Positions 9,026 through 19,361 of a stretch of DNA of 64,000 bases are shown here, one piece after another. Location: positions 92,001-156,000 of the forward strand of contig VKHL01000018.1 of the NCBI GenBank assembly GCA_015146655.1, in the 5' to 3' direction. Source of the DNA: Ochromonas danica. Lineage: Eukaryota > Sar > Chrysophyceae > Chromulinales > Chromulinaceae. Numbering within the stretch: position 1 is the first letter of the stretch; every line of letters begins with the position of its first letter. The position numbers were made by a program, and so were the translations under genes. Under the pieces are notes generated by a model that had not been told where the DNA came from, did no database searches, and saw only the letters and a list, made by a program, of their open reading frames with translations.

Positions 9026-10641
9026 ATGGTGGCCAGTGCAGTCTTTATTATGGACACTAAAGGGAAGGTAATTATCGCCCGTAATTACCGAGGAGACCTT
9101 CCCATGTCAGTGGCGGAGAGGTTAGGAAAGCCAAAAGAAAGATTGCCTTCACTGCTTCCCTCAGACTCACTCCACCCTCCTCCTCCTCCTCCTCCTGCTA
9201 TGTCGTTCACAGGTTTTCCTTCCACATACAAGAAAAGGAAGAGATGGAGTTGCGTCCTGTCTTCACGGATGAAGGCATCACCTTTGTCTATATCAAGGTG
9301 AGTGACTGACGACTGGGAGGGATACACAAGATACTCTTCTTTCATTTTATCACTTTCAAGCCTTTGCTTACCTCTGTCTTACTGTCTTTCCTAGTGCAAC
9401 AATATCATATTAATGGCTGCCACGAAGAGGAATTCCAACATCACTCTCATCCTCGTCTTCTTGTACAAGCTGGCCAATGTGAGTGACTCACTGACTCACT
9501 CACTGACTGACTGACTGACATGATGTGCTGATTGAATGGTTGTTAGGTTTTCAAAGACTACTTTGGAGAGCTAGAGGAAGAGAGCATCCGCGACAACTTC
9601 GTGGTGGTGTACGAGTTGCTGGATGAGACCATGGACTTCGGCTATCCTCAGACTTGCGAGTCCAAAATCCTCCGAGAGTACGTCTACCTGGCTACACCAC
9701 TTGCAGTGCTGTTAGCAGGAGTGTAATGAGATTTGTCTGTGTCTGTGTCTGTCTGTTGCAGGGTGATCACTCAGGAGAGTAATCGCATGGAAAGCGCTCC
9801 TCGACCGCCCATCGCCTTGACCAATGCCGTCTCTTGGCGTTCAGAAGGAATCAAGCATCGCAAGAATGAGATCTTCCTGGATGTCATCGAGAAGCTGAAT
9901 CTCTTGGTCTCCTCCAATGGCACTGTCTTGCACAGTGAGATTATTGGCAGCATCCAGATGAAGTCTTTCCTGTCAGGCATGCCCGAGTTGAAGCTGGGTC
10001 TGAATGATAAGCTCATGTTCGAAGCTACCGGACGTTCTACTGCTCGTATTAAGGCAGTGGAGCTTGAGGATATCAGATTCCATCAATGTGTGAGATTGGC
10101 GAGGTTTGAGAACGATCGCACGATCTCCTTTATCCCTCCTGACGGAGAGTTTGAGCTCATGTCCTACCGTCTCAACACCACTGTGAAGCCTCTCATTTGG
10201 GTGGAGGCTGTCGTGGAACCTCATAGCCACAGTCGCATCGAGTATATGGTCAAGGCCAAATCGCAGTTCAAGAATCGATCGATCGCGAACAACGTGGAGA
10301 TCATTATTCCGGTTCCTCGTGATGTAGACAGCCCTTCCTTCAAAGCCTCCATCGGCACTGTGACTTACTTCCCGGACCGTGATGCTATCGTATGGTCTAT
10401 CAAACAGTTCACAGGTGCGAAGGAGTACCTGATGCGCGCTCACTTTGGTCTCCCCTCGATTACAGCTGAGGAAGGAGACGGATGGAAAGCACCTATCGAG
10501 GTCAAGTTCGAAATCCCTTATTTCACAGTATCAGGTTTGCAAGTGCGCTATCTCAAGATCATTGAGAAGTCAGGATACCAGGCACTTCCTTGGGTGCGCT
10601 ATATTACTATGAATGGCCACTACCAGTTGCGTATGAGTTAA
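9026..10641 (+). CDS. AP1M1: AP-1 clathrin adaptor complex, mu (medium) subunit
   Basis: Five exons (9026-9120, 9213-9297, 9395-9478, 9547-9677, 9762-10641) splice in frame to 424 residues, the normal mu1 length. The subunit binds YxxPhi sorting signals and forms the AP-1 core at the trans-Golgi and endosomes. The N-terminal longin-like domain starts MVASAVFIMDTKGK and includes VVVYELLDETMDFGYPQ. The C-terminal mu homology domain ends IIEKSGYQALPWVRYITMNG, which is diagnostic for AP-1 rather than AP-2 or AP-3. Intron 1 begins gttagg, a weak donor, and holds a Cys/Pro-type CCT repeat. The Arf gene just downstream on the other strand makes the GTPase that recruits AP-1, but these are separate transcripts. 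Confidence 0.97.
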
Positions 10642-10927
10642 GCGTCTTATCATTGCTTAGTCTGGCTCAATTAGTTGAGTGCGGATGAATAACTTGTAAA
10701 GAAATTTCACCTTCGTCTGCACTTACCTACTCTTTCAAACTTGACGTGAACTACTAGTACATTAGAAGCTAAGAAAGGTGTAGGGACCCGACAAGTTAAC
10801 TTATAGACTGGACTCCACTGTTACTACGATGCTTCCCAAACTTTGGCTACGCGTGTCGCCATAATAGAAAGGGACAAGACGGAAGGGAAGTTATGCAAGG
10901 AATAGCTTTCGAGTTTGAGCAAGTCCC

Positions 10928-11679
<752 letters not shown>

Positions 11680-12537
11680 TTTTTTGTTGAATGTAGTAAA
11701 CTAGAAGATCTGAGGAGAAGAATAAGATATTCAAAAATGAAACTCTTCCTTAAATAATCCCAAAAGCAACAGAAAAAATAGTCTGTCCAATTGAAGATAA
11801 ATAATTCAAACACCTAGGAAGGAGGATCAAGATAGACCAGCCCTTGGTGGATGTGGAAGGAGGGGAAGGAAAATCGAAGCAAAGGTCTGCCGCTATCCCA
11901 TCGCTGGCTCTGTGAGGGCAAAAGCCCGGATTGGGGACTGGTTGGGTGAAATACCCTGTTGACTGAGTAAGAGAGTGGGAAAATGGGTTAATTACGCCAG
12001 GGCGGGGGAAGGCCCCGGCCCCCTTTTCTGCTGATCTTGAAGGGACAGCGGGGGGAGAAGGCCAGATTTTGGCAATCTGGGGCTTCCCACAAGTATGGTT
12101 GTGGGAAGGGTTAAGGAGAGGATGGGAGGGATTTAGACGTGAAGGAAGGAAACCACGATTCCTGGGAATTAATATACTGTCGTGTATGAAAGAAAAGTGT
12201 TACACCTGTTTGCTGGTCGTTAACTGATGTCGCCCATTTGGATTACAAACCTGCTTGTACCAAACATGTTCTAATTCACATAATTAACTACAATAATGTA
12301 CTAAGCTATTACACAATCTGATCCCGCAGCTAACCATCACATGCACTTCGAGACAAGCACCAGAAAATAGAAAACTTCCGGGTCATCGCTATCTACTCCT
12401 GTCAATCATCACCTTAGAAGGTGTTGAGCATACCTAACGTAGTGTTATAGCTGCTATCTTCAACGGAAACTCTGAGAGAAACCAAATCAGTGGAAGTGTT
12501 AGATACTATTTAAGATGATGGAATCTGTTGGTAGCAC
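11680..12537. other. gene-free spacer with G-rich tract and hairpins
   Basis: No supported coding sequence is visible in this 858-bp stretch between the Arf start and the end of the glycosyltransferase-sulfotransferase gene. The part from about 11820 to 12140 is G- and purine-rich on the plus strand (C/T-rich as read with Arf) and contains two hairpins. It probably holds the Arf promoter and 5' untranslated region, perhaps with a leader intron. The part from 12150 to 12480 is AT-rich and featureless. Confidence 0.6.
12062..12108. other. two adjacent perfect inverted repeats
   Basis: The first pairs ccagatt (12062-12068) with aatctgg (12074-12080) over a 5-nt loop. The second pairs cttcccacaa (12083-12092) with ttgtgggaag (12099-12108) over a 6-nt loop. 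They are two nucleotides apart, so transcripts of either strand could form two stacked hairpins. Function is unknown: a structured leader of Arf or a small RNA are both possible. Confidence 0.7.
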
Positions 12538-15141
12538 TCACCTCATGGGGAAAAATCTTGCATTCCAACCATGGAGACTGTTCACTTCTCCCTCCCGCTC
12601 GAACCACATCCTCGGTAGAGAGGCTATAGTGCTTCGATTGCTTAGGAAGATACAGTCAATGGTTAGCGAATCCACCGTAGATGCATTGACTCCTCTTGCA
12701 AGATCGGTAAGATTGCTCAGCAGCGCAGAGAATGGAGAGAAGAACACTTGCAACCGTTCAAACATCTCCTCCGACAAACGAAAATTATCAGGTACGGCCT
12801 CTAATAACCTTCTCTCATGTAACAGCAACTCTTCAGGATCAAGAGGCAGGCGTTCTTGAGTTAGATTCAAGAAGGTCAACAAAGAAGTTAACATTTCCCT
12901 CCGTAGCCTCGTATCAGAACTCAACCAAGGGTCTATCTCCAAAAGGAATATGCTGTTCCTACCCAGAAGTTCCGCATAAAGATAAACAGGTAGGAAGTGA
13001 AGCGAAGCGAAAACGAGATCAGTAGACAACCGCCAAAAACTCCCATTCATGGTTCTGTTGTTGTATAAATCTCCACCTTCCAAATGAGACGATCCTCCAG
13101 TGATATTGAATGGCAATGCACTGGACTGTCTCCAAGACAATGAGATGTTGAATGCTGCATCAAAAAGACGAGATAGATCGCAGGGATGTTGCGCAGCAAC
13201 TCGTCGCAGCTGACTCAATGGATGATGAAAGTCACTCAACACAGAAAAGACAATCTCGTCCAAACTCATGCCATACGGCTCAAACTCCTTCAAACGACTT
13301 GCATAGTTGAGATAAAGCCGAATAATGGGATGTCGAATAATAAAAACAGCTCGGGCTGCTGGGTTGTCTTCATGGAGAATGAGGGCTTTCCGCAGATCGT
13401 CCCGAAAGTGACTGCCGCAAGACAGCAGATCAAAAGTCTCAAACTTCTCTCCAGGTTCAACAAAAGGATAGCAATTGACACGATTTGCTATGGAATCTTT
13501 GCTGGAAAGGGTACGGCTACGCCGGTAGTCACCACATATTGGGCTGAGCACCATGGAGTGCTTTTGCAGCGCTTCAGCTATCCATTCTTCTCCAGAACTA
13601 GCGGAAGCGATCAAATAGATCTTCGGTGAGCATGACAATCCCTGCATAACACCATTAGCATTGATAAAAGTCTCGGATGGAGAAGGTTGGCCAATGGTGG
13701 CGGTTGGGAAGGTTAAACCAACGCTGTGGGTTAACGATAAAGTGCGCTTGGAAGCCCAACACTGCCCCACTTCGGAGAAGGTTCGATTGTCCTTATAATC
13801 ATACAGCAATAGCGAATCGTTGTGGGAAGGTGAATGAGCGAGGAAAGTTCCTTTCAACTGACGCAATTCCCGCGATCTCTGAATCGCACTGTGCAATAGA
13901 GTAGCTGGCAAGGAAGGCGGGAAAGGAATCTCCGCGGCTTTCATCTTCCAGCCTAGTTGCCCTAGCCATAACAAACGTGAAGAAGAGAGCAAAGTCCAGT
14001 TGGTAGCTAAGAGAGAACTCTGCGCTTCTGATGGGTCTTGATGGAAAGCCTCAACGAAGAGTTTCTTCTGGCCATCATTGGAGGACGAGCTGCCGTCATC
14101 AGATGGACCTCCATCAAAGATATTAACTGCATGATGCTTCTCAAAACATTCTTCCATTGCCTTTCTTATACAATGGCTTCCTTGAAAATGACTATCTGAC
14201 TCAAGACAGACCAGAAACACTCCATCGTTGTGATATTTCTCCAGAACACAACTTATAATAGGACTTCTTCGCTGCTTGAAATAAAGCAAAAGAGAAGTTG
14301 TGCATTCTAATGGATGCCAAGCATCGAAGGATCGAGGTCGATAGATGCGTGACCGTTGATCATCTTGCAAGGAGGAAAGGCAATAGGAATTAAAATAATG
14401 GCCCTGTTCGTCTGGAACATCCATCAGATCTGCAAGAAAGAAGAAAGTAAAGTCGGTAGCTAACCCTCCAGTGCGCCATAAAGAGAGTAAGAGGAGATAG
14501 GCAGAGACGTGGAAAGGTCGCCTCTGGCTGGCCGTGCAGTTTGATTGCTGGCAATGACCTTGGCAGCACCCATGGATCCAGGTTGTGACATAACGAATGC
14601 TCTCAGGATCGATGTCATGCATCTTATAATAATGGCGGTTATTCAAGACGAAGGGTGTGACGTGGATATCATGTCCTAGCTTGCGATATTTCTCGAACTT
14701 GTTGACAGCCAATTGTCCCGGCAGTTTCTTCCATTTCACCTCGTCATCAGCGAGGAGGAAACAGTTAAACGTACCATGTGGATAGACGGCAAGAAGACTC
14801 TCCAAGCTCATGTAATTGTAATACGAAAAGAAGGAGTCGTCATGTGGCCAATAGAGGGAGACGTGTAGGCGATGCTTTGACTGGTCGTTCTCATCCCATC
14901 CTGACCGACTCAAAAGACTGTGATCTGAGTACTCAGGTAGGTGTTGAGGTATGAGAGTGGATGCACCAAACATTCGCTTACGCAGAAAGAAGGTATCTTG
15001 AGAGGTCAAGGACTGAACAAGGCGAACATGCCAAGGGGATTGTTGAATCTCCTCATGAAAAGTCAAGATGAAGAAGATGGTGACGATGCCAAGTAACCAA
15101 AGAATAAAGATTATCAGAACACTCAGAATAGGAACCTTCAT
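12538..15141 (-). CDS. type II membrane glycosyltransferase-sulfotransferase fusion
   Basis: One exon encodes 867 residues. A signal anchor (about residues 5-27, LSVLIIFILWLLGIVTIFFI) predicts a Golgi type II protein. The N-terminal half (about 90-400) resembles DXD-type sugar transferases (GT32-like): SLLAVYPHGTFNCFLLADD and AYLLLLSLWRTGGLATDFTF fit the usual block that ends in a metal-binding acidic motif. The C-terminal half (about 500-860) looks like a carbohydrate sulfotransferase, with a PAPS 5'-phosphate loop in YLIASASSGEEWIAEAL and a 3'-phosphate site in RAVFIIRHPIIRLYLNYASRL. The classical RNP of that site is RHP here. The likely role is to extend and sulfate a surface or wall polysaccharide. 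Both assignments rest on motifs only. Confidence 0.6.
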   Translation of the reverse strand: MKVPILSVLIIFILWLLGIVTIFFILTFHEEIQQSPWHVRLVQSLTSQDTFFLRKRMFGASTLIPQHLPEYSDHSLLSRSGWDENDQSKHRLHVSLYWPHDDSFFSYYNYMSLESLLAVYPHGTFNCFLLADDEVKWKKLPGQLAVNKFEKYRKLGHDIHVTPFVLNNRHYYKMHDIDPESIRYVTTWIHGCCQGHCQQSNCTASQRRPFHVSAYLLLLSLWRTGGLATDFTFFFLADLMDVPDEQGHYFNSYCLSSLQDDQRSRIYRPRSFDAWHPLECTTSLLLYFKQRRSPIISCVLEKYHNDGVFLVCLESDSHFQGSHCIRKAMEECFEKHHAVNIFDGGPSDDGSSSSNDGQKKLFVEAFHQDPSEAQSSLLATNWTLLSSSRLLWLGQLGWKMKAAEIPFPPSLPATLLHSAIQRSRELRQLKGTFLAHSPSHNDSLLLYDYKDNRTFSEVGQCWASKRTLSLTHSVGLTFPTATIGQPSPSETFINANGVMQGLSCSPKIYLIASASSGEEWIAEALQKHSMVLSPICGDYRRSRTLSSKDSIANRVNCYPFVEPGEKFETFDLLSCGSHFRDDLRKALILHEDNPAARAVFIIRHPIIRLYLNYASRLKEFEPYGMSLDEIVFSVLSDFHHPLSQLRRVAAQHPCDLSRLFDAAFNISLSWRQSSALPFNITGGSSHLEGGDLYNNRTMNGSFWRLSTDLVFASLHFLPVYLYAELLGRNSIFLLEIDPWLSSDTRLRREMLTSLLTFLNLTQERLPLDPEELLLHERRLLEAVPDNFRLSEEMFERLQVFFSPFSALLSNLTDLARGVNASTVDSLTIDCIFLSNRSTIASLPRMWFEREGEVNSLHGWNARFFPMR

Positions 15142-15245
15142 TCCATCATTTATGTATAATCAAGATGTAGACTATATTATGTAATCACTCTGTTTCATTC
15201 TCAAAGAGACAGGAGCTGCATGTGGATAAACAGTTTGTTGAAAGA

Positions 15246-15251
15246 ACGCGT
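15246..15251. promoter_or_regulatory. ACGCGT promoter element
   Basis: The core lies within gaacgcgttttt, about midway between the divergent starts at 15141 and 15349. It matches the MluI cell-cycle box / E2F-like core seen upstream of several other genes in this window. Confidence 0.4.
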
Positions 15252-15348
15252 TTTTCAATCTGCGTCACAGCAGCAGCAAGCAGGCCATTGCATGGCATTG
15301 CATGGCATGAGAAAGGTGACGAGTAAGAGCTGATTGAGATTGCAGAAA

Positions 15349-17853
15349 ATGGCCTTTTCCTTCCTTTATGGCCTTCCATTTATCCTTCTTATTGTATTAT
15401 CTCACTGCACCTCTTCATTAGAAGGCTATTCTTATTCGTATTCTTTCTTTGCGCATGTGCTTCAGCGGAGAGGTGGTGGTGGACAGCGAGGAAGCACAGC
15501 TCGACATGCCACCACCACCTCTCTACCAGTCAAACGCCCTTCTCAAGCAACACCTTTCTCTCCTTCTCATTCTTCCCCAACCTTGCAAGATCCTTCCGAG
15601 AAGATGTCGATGACTGATCCCGGCCTCATCCAAGGCTATCTCGATGTCACGATCTCACCCAATCCATTGACCAACAAAGCCTTGCTGGCTGCTATCAATG
15701 CCTTGCCAGGGTCTGAAGTCAAGGCACTAGTTGATGAGGTCGTAGCGAGGCTTCAGTCGCCTCGTTATCGGCCAGAACGGTTCTTCCTGTCCACGCTGTT
15801 AAATGCCTGTGTTCAACATGGACTGATGTATGACTGCTTGGACCTCTTCGAGACCATGAGAGGTCGTTTTGTACCCGATTTGTTTGGACTATCTCGTGCT
15901 GTGCGGGCAGCGTCTTCTACCAGGCCATGGAACTACACGCTCTCCTTGCTGCGGGAAGCGGAAGAACTCCATGAGGACCGCAAAGAGATCGAGACTGTTG
16001 CTCAGCATGCACTGACCAACCTGCGGCGTCTCCCTGCTAATCGTAGACACATCTTCGCCTATGCGATGGAAGTCTTCGAGTGGATGCTGGAGAAAGGAAT
16101 CAATATTTCAGACAAGACCGTCAACACGCTATTGGCGGTGGCCAGCAAGCATGGCAATGCCACAGATTGCAGTCAAGTCTTGCTCATGTGCCAAGAGCGT
16201 GGTTTCAAACCTAATATTGTCACATTCAATACTTTATTGGATCGTGCGGCAGAAGAAGGTAATAGCGAGAAATGTGATGAATTGATGAGTTACATGCAAT
16301 CCTTGGGACTGAAGCCTGATCAGGTCACTTTCAATACACTTCTCAAACTATGCATTCATACTGCTAGTACACATCAAGCGACAGCTGTGTTGAAAAGCAT
16401 GCATGAAGCTGGTCTGTCTCCCTGTGACAACACACGAAGGCTGTTGGTACGCCTTGCAGAAGCACGCAATAGTTCTGCTCTCTCAGCAAAACTTGTTCTT
16501 AGTAGTCATGAAGAGCTTAGTCCTCATACATTTGCTGTAGCTATCCGCGCTTCTCAAGACCCTGATCGAGCGATGCGGCTGTTGTCCAAGGCTGAGCAGT
16601 CGAGGCGGGTAGACCAGGTGGTCTATGTGGCCACTGCGCAGGTGCTTAGCCAGCATGGACGCTATCTGGAAGCTCTATCTCTTCTCAATCAACTAGAGGC
16701 CCATAATTATCAGCTCCATCCTTATACTATCTCATTTATGATCAGACTGTATTTTGAGAGCTACCAACAGTTCCGAAGTAGTGAATTAGGACTGCGGCAG
16801 CTGGTTCATCTTTTGAATCGATTGCACCGTAGCGATGGTGACCTCCTCACTGCAGCTGTAGCGCAGAAGATCGTCAAAGAACTAGTCGATTTGCGAGAAG
16901 TCTCGCTGGTATGTCGTCTGTATGCCACCTACTTACATAGCACGACGATCAGTCGACCGCTTTTCCGCAAAATCTTCAAACAATTAGGAGAGTTTGGCAG
17001 GAATCGAAATGCCTCTTCTTTGTCTGGTCCCACAGTTTGCTTTGTGGATCCTCTTTCAAGTCATCATGGTGATGCGGATGTGACGATGTTGCCGACTGAC
17101 CCCCAAGAGCGCTTGTCTGCAATAACTGCTGATGCACTGGCTTTCCTCAGAGTCTATGCTGAGGGCAGTAGTCTACAGAAGAGCTATCTAACAACCGACA
17201 TTCTCAATATCATGTTACGTCTATGTGGTGATGCCAATCATATGGAAAGTGTGAAAATAGTGTTCTCCATGTTTAAGATGTCACATCTGAGGCCCAAAAC
17301 GTTTACCATTGCTGAGATGGTGCGCATAGCGAGAAGGAACAATGACATGCTCCTTCTCCTTGATATTATGCGATGGGCTGCTCTACACACTGTTGATCAA
17401 CTGTTCATTCCCTTCCCGGTCATTTCTGATGCTTTGGCAGGGTTGTATGCTTCTGGTAGCACTTCTCTATGCTTGGAGGCCTACCAGGCACTCTATGCGG
17501 CGGGACGTCTTTCTCATTGGACACAGAAAGACGGCCAGGAAGTTGTTGTTGATCTCCACACATTCAATCGAGGTCTAGCCCATGCTGCTTTATCCACAGC
17601 ATTGGAGGAGGTTCGGTCGGACCCATCCCTGGTCTCGGCAACCTCTCTTATCGTCATTGCTGGACAGAGTCTGAGCCATGGAGACGGCACTCAGCCTTTC
17701 TGTTTAATCGAAGAGGTTCAGAACCAGTTACTAGAGGAGTTTTTTCCTCCTATACCCTCGAGTACAGCCCCTGGGAATGCAGGTCGAGTGCGAATTAACT
17801 TGCTTGACCTCAGAGACTCCCAGGCTCATCCTCAGCTAGATCATCCCGTTTGA
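15349..17853 (+). CDS. P-class PPR protein with N-terminal signal peptide
   Basis: One exon from ATG 15349 encodes 834 residues. The first about 25 residues (MAFSFLYGLPFILLIVLSHC) form a secretory signal peptide. A Ser/Thr/Arg-rich segment of about 80 residues follows, which together look like a bipartite presequence for a secondary plastid. PPR motifs of 35 residues are clear around 245-370, for example VNTLLAVASKHGNATDCSQV, KPNIVTFNTLLDRAAEEGN and KPDQVTFNTLLKLC. PPR proteins bind organellar RNA one base per repeat to control processing or translation. There is no SMR, DYW or E domain. The C-terminal half has degenerate helical repeats. It converges with the E2 gene across only 42 bp. Confidence 0.8.
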   Translation: MAFSFLYGLPFILLIVLSHCTSSLEGYSYSYSFFAHVLQRRGGGGQRGSTARHATTTSLPVKRPSQATPFSPSHSSPTLQDPSEKMSMTDPGLIQGYLDVTISPNPLTNKALLAAINALPGSEVKALVDEVVARLQSPRYRPERFFLSTLLNACVQHGLMYDCLDLFETMRGRFVPDLFGLSRAVRAASSTRPWNYTLSLLREAEELHEDRKEIETVAQHALTNLRRLPANRRHIFAYAMEVFEWMLEKGINISDKTVNTLLAVASKHGNATDCSQVLLMCQERGFKPNIVTFNTLLDRAAEEGNSEKCDELMSYMQSLGLKPDQVTFNTLLKLCIHTASTHQATAVLKSMHEAGLSPCDNTRRLLVRLAEARNSSALSAKLVLSSHEELSPHTFAVAIRASQDPDRAMRLLSKAEQSRRVDQVVYVATAQVLSQHGRYLEALSLLNQLEAHNYQLHPYTISFMIRLYFESYQQFRSSELGLRQLVHLLNRLHRSDGDLLTAAVAQKIVKELVDLREVSLVCRLYATYLHSTTISRPLFRKIFKQLGEFGRNRNASSLSGPTVCFVDPLSSHHGDADVTMLPTDPQERLSAITADALAFLRVYAEGSSLQKSYLTTDILNIMLRLCGDANHMESVKIVFSMFKMSHLRPKTFTIAEMVRIARRNNDMLLLLDIMRWAALHTVDQLFIPFPVISDALAGLYASGSTSLCLEAYQALYAAGRLSHWTQKDGQEVVVDLHTFNRGLAHAALSTALEEVRSDPSLVSATSLIVIAGQSLSHGDGTQPFCLIEEVQNQLLEEFFPPIPSSTAPGNAGRVRINLLDLRDSQAHPQLDHPV

Positions 17854-17895
17854 AACTATGGACATTATCTTTACAAGAATGATCATGTCAAGAAA

Positions 17896-18893
17896 CTAGA
17901 CAGACAAGGCAAGGATGGCCCAAGTGCAGGCGACGATGGCGGCAAATAAGGCTAAGATGGCCGTCCACGAGGTTGACCCCGCGACTGCTTCAGGAGAACT
18001 GACTTTCGTCTCCGCGCCATTCCCCGCCGCCTTCTCACCGACCAGACCCTGAGTCTATACCCATATGACATTAGGTAAACAGTGTAAGTAGAGAAGAGAT
18101 GACTGTTGAACTCTCACCTTCCGCCTTTCCTCACACAAAGTGACTAGATCGGGAAAGAGCTCACAGAAGATCCTGTGGTGTATGTGGATCACTGATGAGC
18201 ACTATATCGCACAGGAAAGAAGAGAGACTCTTACTTGTTTTTGACATTGTATTCGAGGGACTCATTGGCGAGCTGTCTCTTGAGCAGGTCGGTGGTAACT
18301 ATGGAGCCGTAAGTGGGGGTCTCTTCCAACATGAAGCTGTACAGACCCAGCAACACTGTGCCAACTGACCACTGCGCAGACAAACGATTAGGAATAGAGG
18401 AATAGAGAGAGAGGAGGTGCTAAGTCTACCAGAGGGTTCCAAGTCTCGGGGTGGAAGTCTGACATGGACAGACACAGTCTCGTGCTGGGCTGCACAGCAC
18501 AAAGTCAGTCAGTCACTCGTCACTATTTGTGTGCACAAGCGGAATTCGATAAGGAAGCAATACCTTAAAACGTCCATTAGGAGTGAGCATTTGCAAGCTA
18601 GGTGGCTTGTAAGGATAGTCTCGGGGGAAGGTGACAACACCATGGTAATAACCTCCTTCATAAGGAGAGCCCTAAGAGAGCAAGAGAGGGAGAGAGAGAG
18701 AGATCATGTCAGAGAAGGCGAGAGAGAAGAGGAAGGGAAGGGAAAGGATGGGGTGGCTTGCCTTGGGTCCCTCGATGACGTAGTGCCATTCCAAGAGGTT
18801 TGTCTCCAGCGGGGCTGCGCGAATGTTCTCCACAGGCTTTTTGATCAACTCTCTGTGCTCCTTTCTCAATCTCTGCAAGCAAGTTGAGCTCAT
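17896..18893 (-). CDS. UBE2J2: ER tail-anchored ubiquitin-conjugating enzyme, UBC6 / UBE2J2 type
   Basis: Six exons (18762-18893, 18564-18671, 18430-18489, 18235-18371, 18118-18172, 17896-18054) join in frame to 216 residues. It is the E2 of ER-associated degradation. The core contains [26 protein letters not shown], then the catalytic Cys in [21 protein letters not shown], and [17 protein letters not shown]. The C terminus ends in a hydrophobic tail anchor ([20 protein letters not shown]) that places the enzyme on the ER membrane. The first intron starts with GC (aag|gcaagcc) rather than GT and ends in a good polypyrimidine tract; the frame across it is exact. Confidence 0.95.
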
Positions 18894-19361
18894 TTATTCT
18901 CTAGATATAAGAAGGTTTAGAAAACGATAAGAAGATGAATATAGTGAGAGAGTCGTGTAACAATCTCTAATATGGTGCTGGTCTTCTCATCTCTCTCTGG
19001 CTGACTAGGACAACATGAGATATTATTGTGGTGCGTGTGAATCATGCTTCCAGAAGAAGATATATGTATGAGATGAGTTTGATATCTCCTCTTCACATTA
19101 TTTCTTTCGCTATATGCTTCCCATTTAGATGCTCATAACTTGATCAGTGATAAAGAACATTTTCTTTTATCATATCAAATGTTCATGTTACAGTCTACAC
19201 CAACGTAACCAAACCCAATGGCTTCTTAACTTCCCAGCAGAAGTCGTTTTCAAGTCGCTGTGAAAGCGTTTCTTTGCCAGCCGTTTGCTCATCATCAACA
19301 GACACAGTGAGAGACAGTGACAGTGACTGACAGGGACAGTGTGAGTAAGTGAATTCCTTGT
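18894..19361. other. divergent spacer, no gene seen
   Basis: This 468-bp stretch separates the E2 gene from the CMPK2-like gene. It is AT-rich with short cagtgaca-type repeats near 19300-19340. I see no coding exon or RNA gene in it. Confidence 0.5.

Noticed and set aside
8683-9057. 124-residue reading with 14-residue repeats
   Set aside because: It is the minus-strand translation of promoter tandem repeats, overlaps two real gene starts and has no conserved features.
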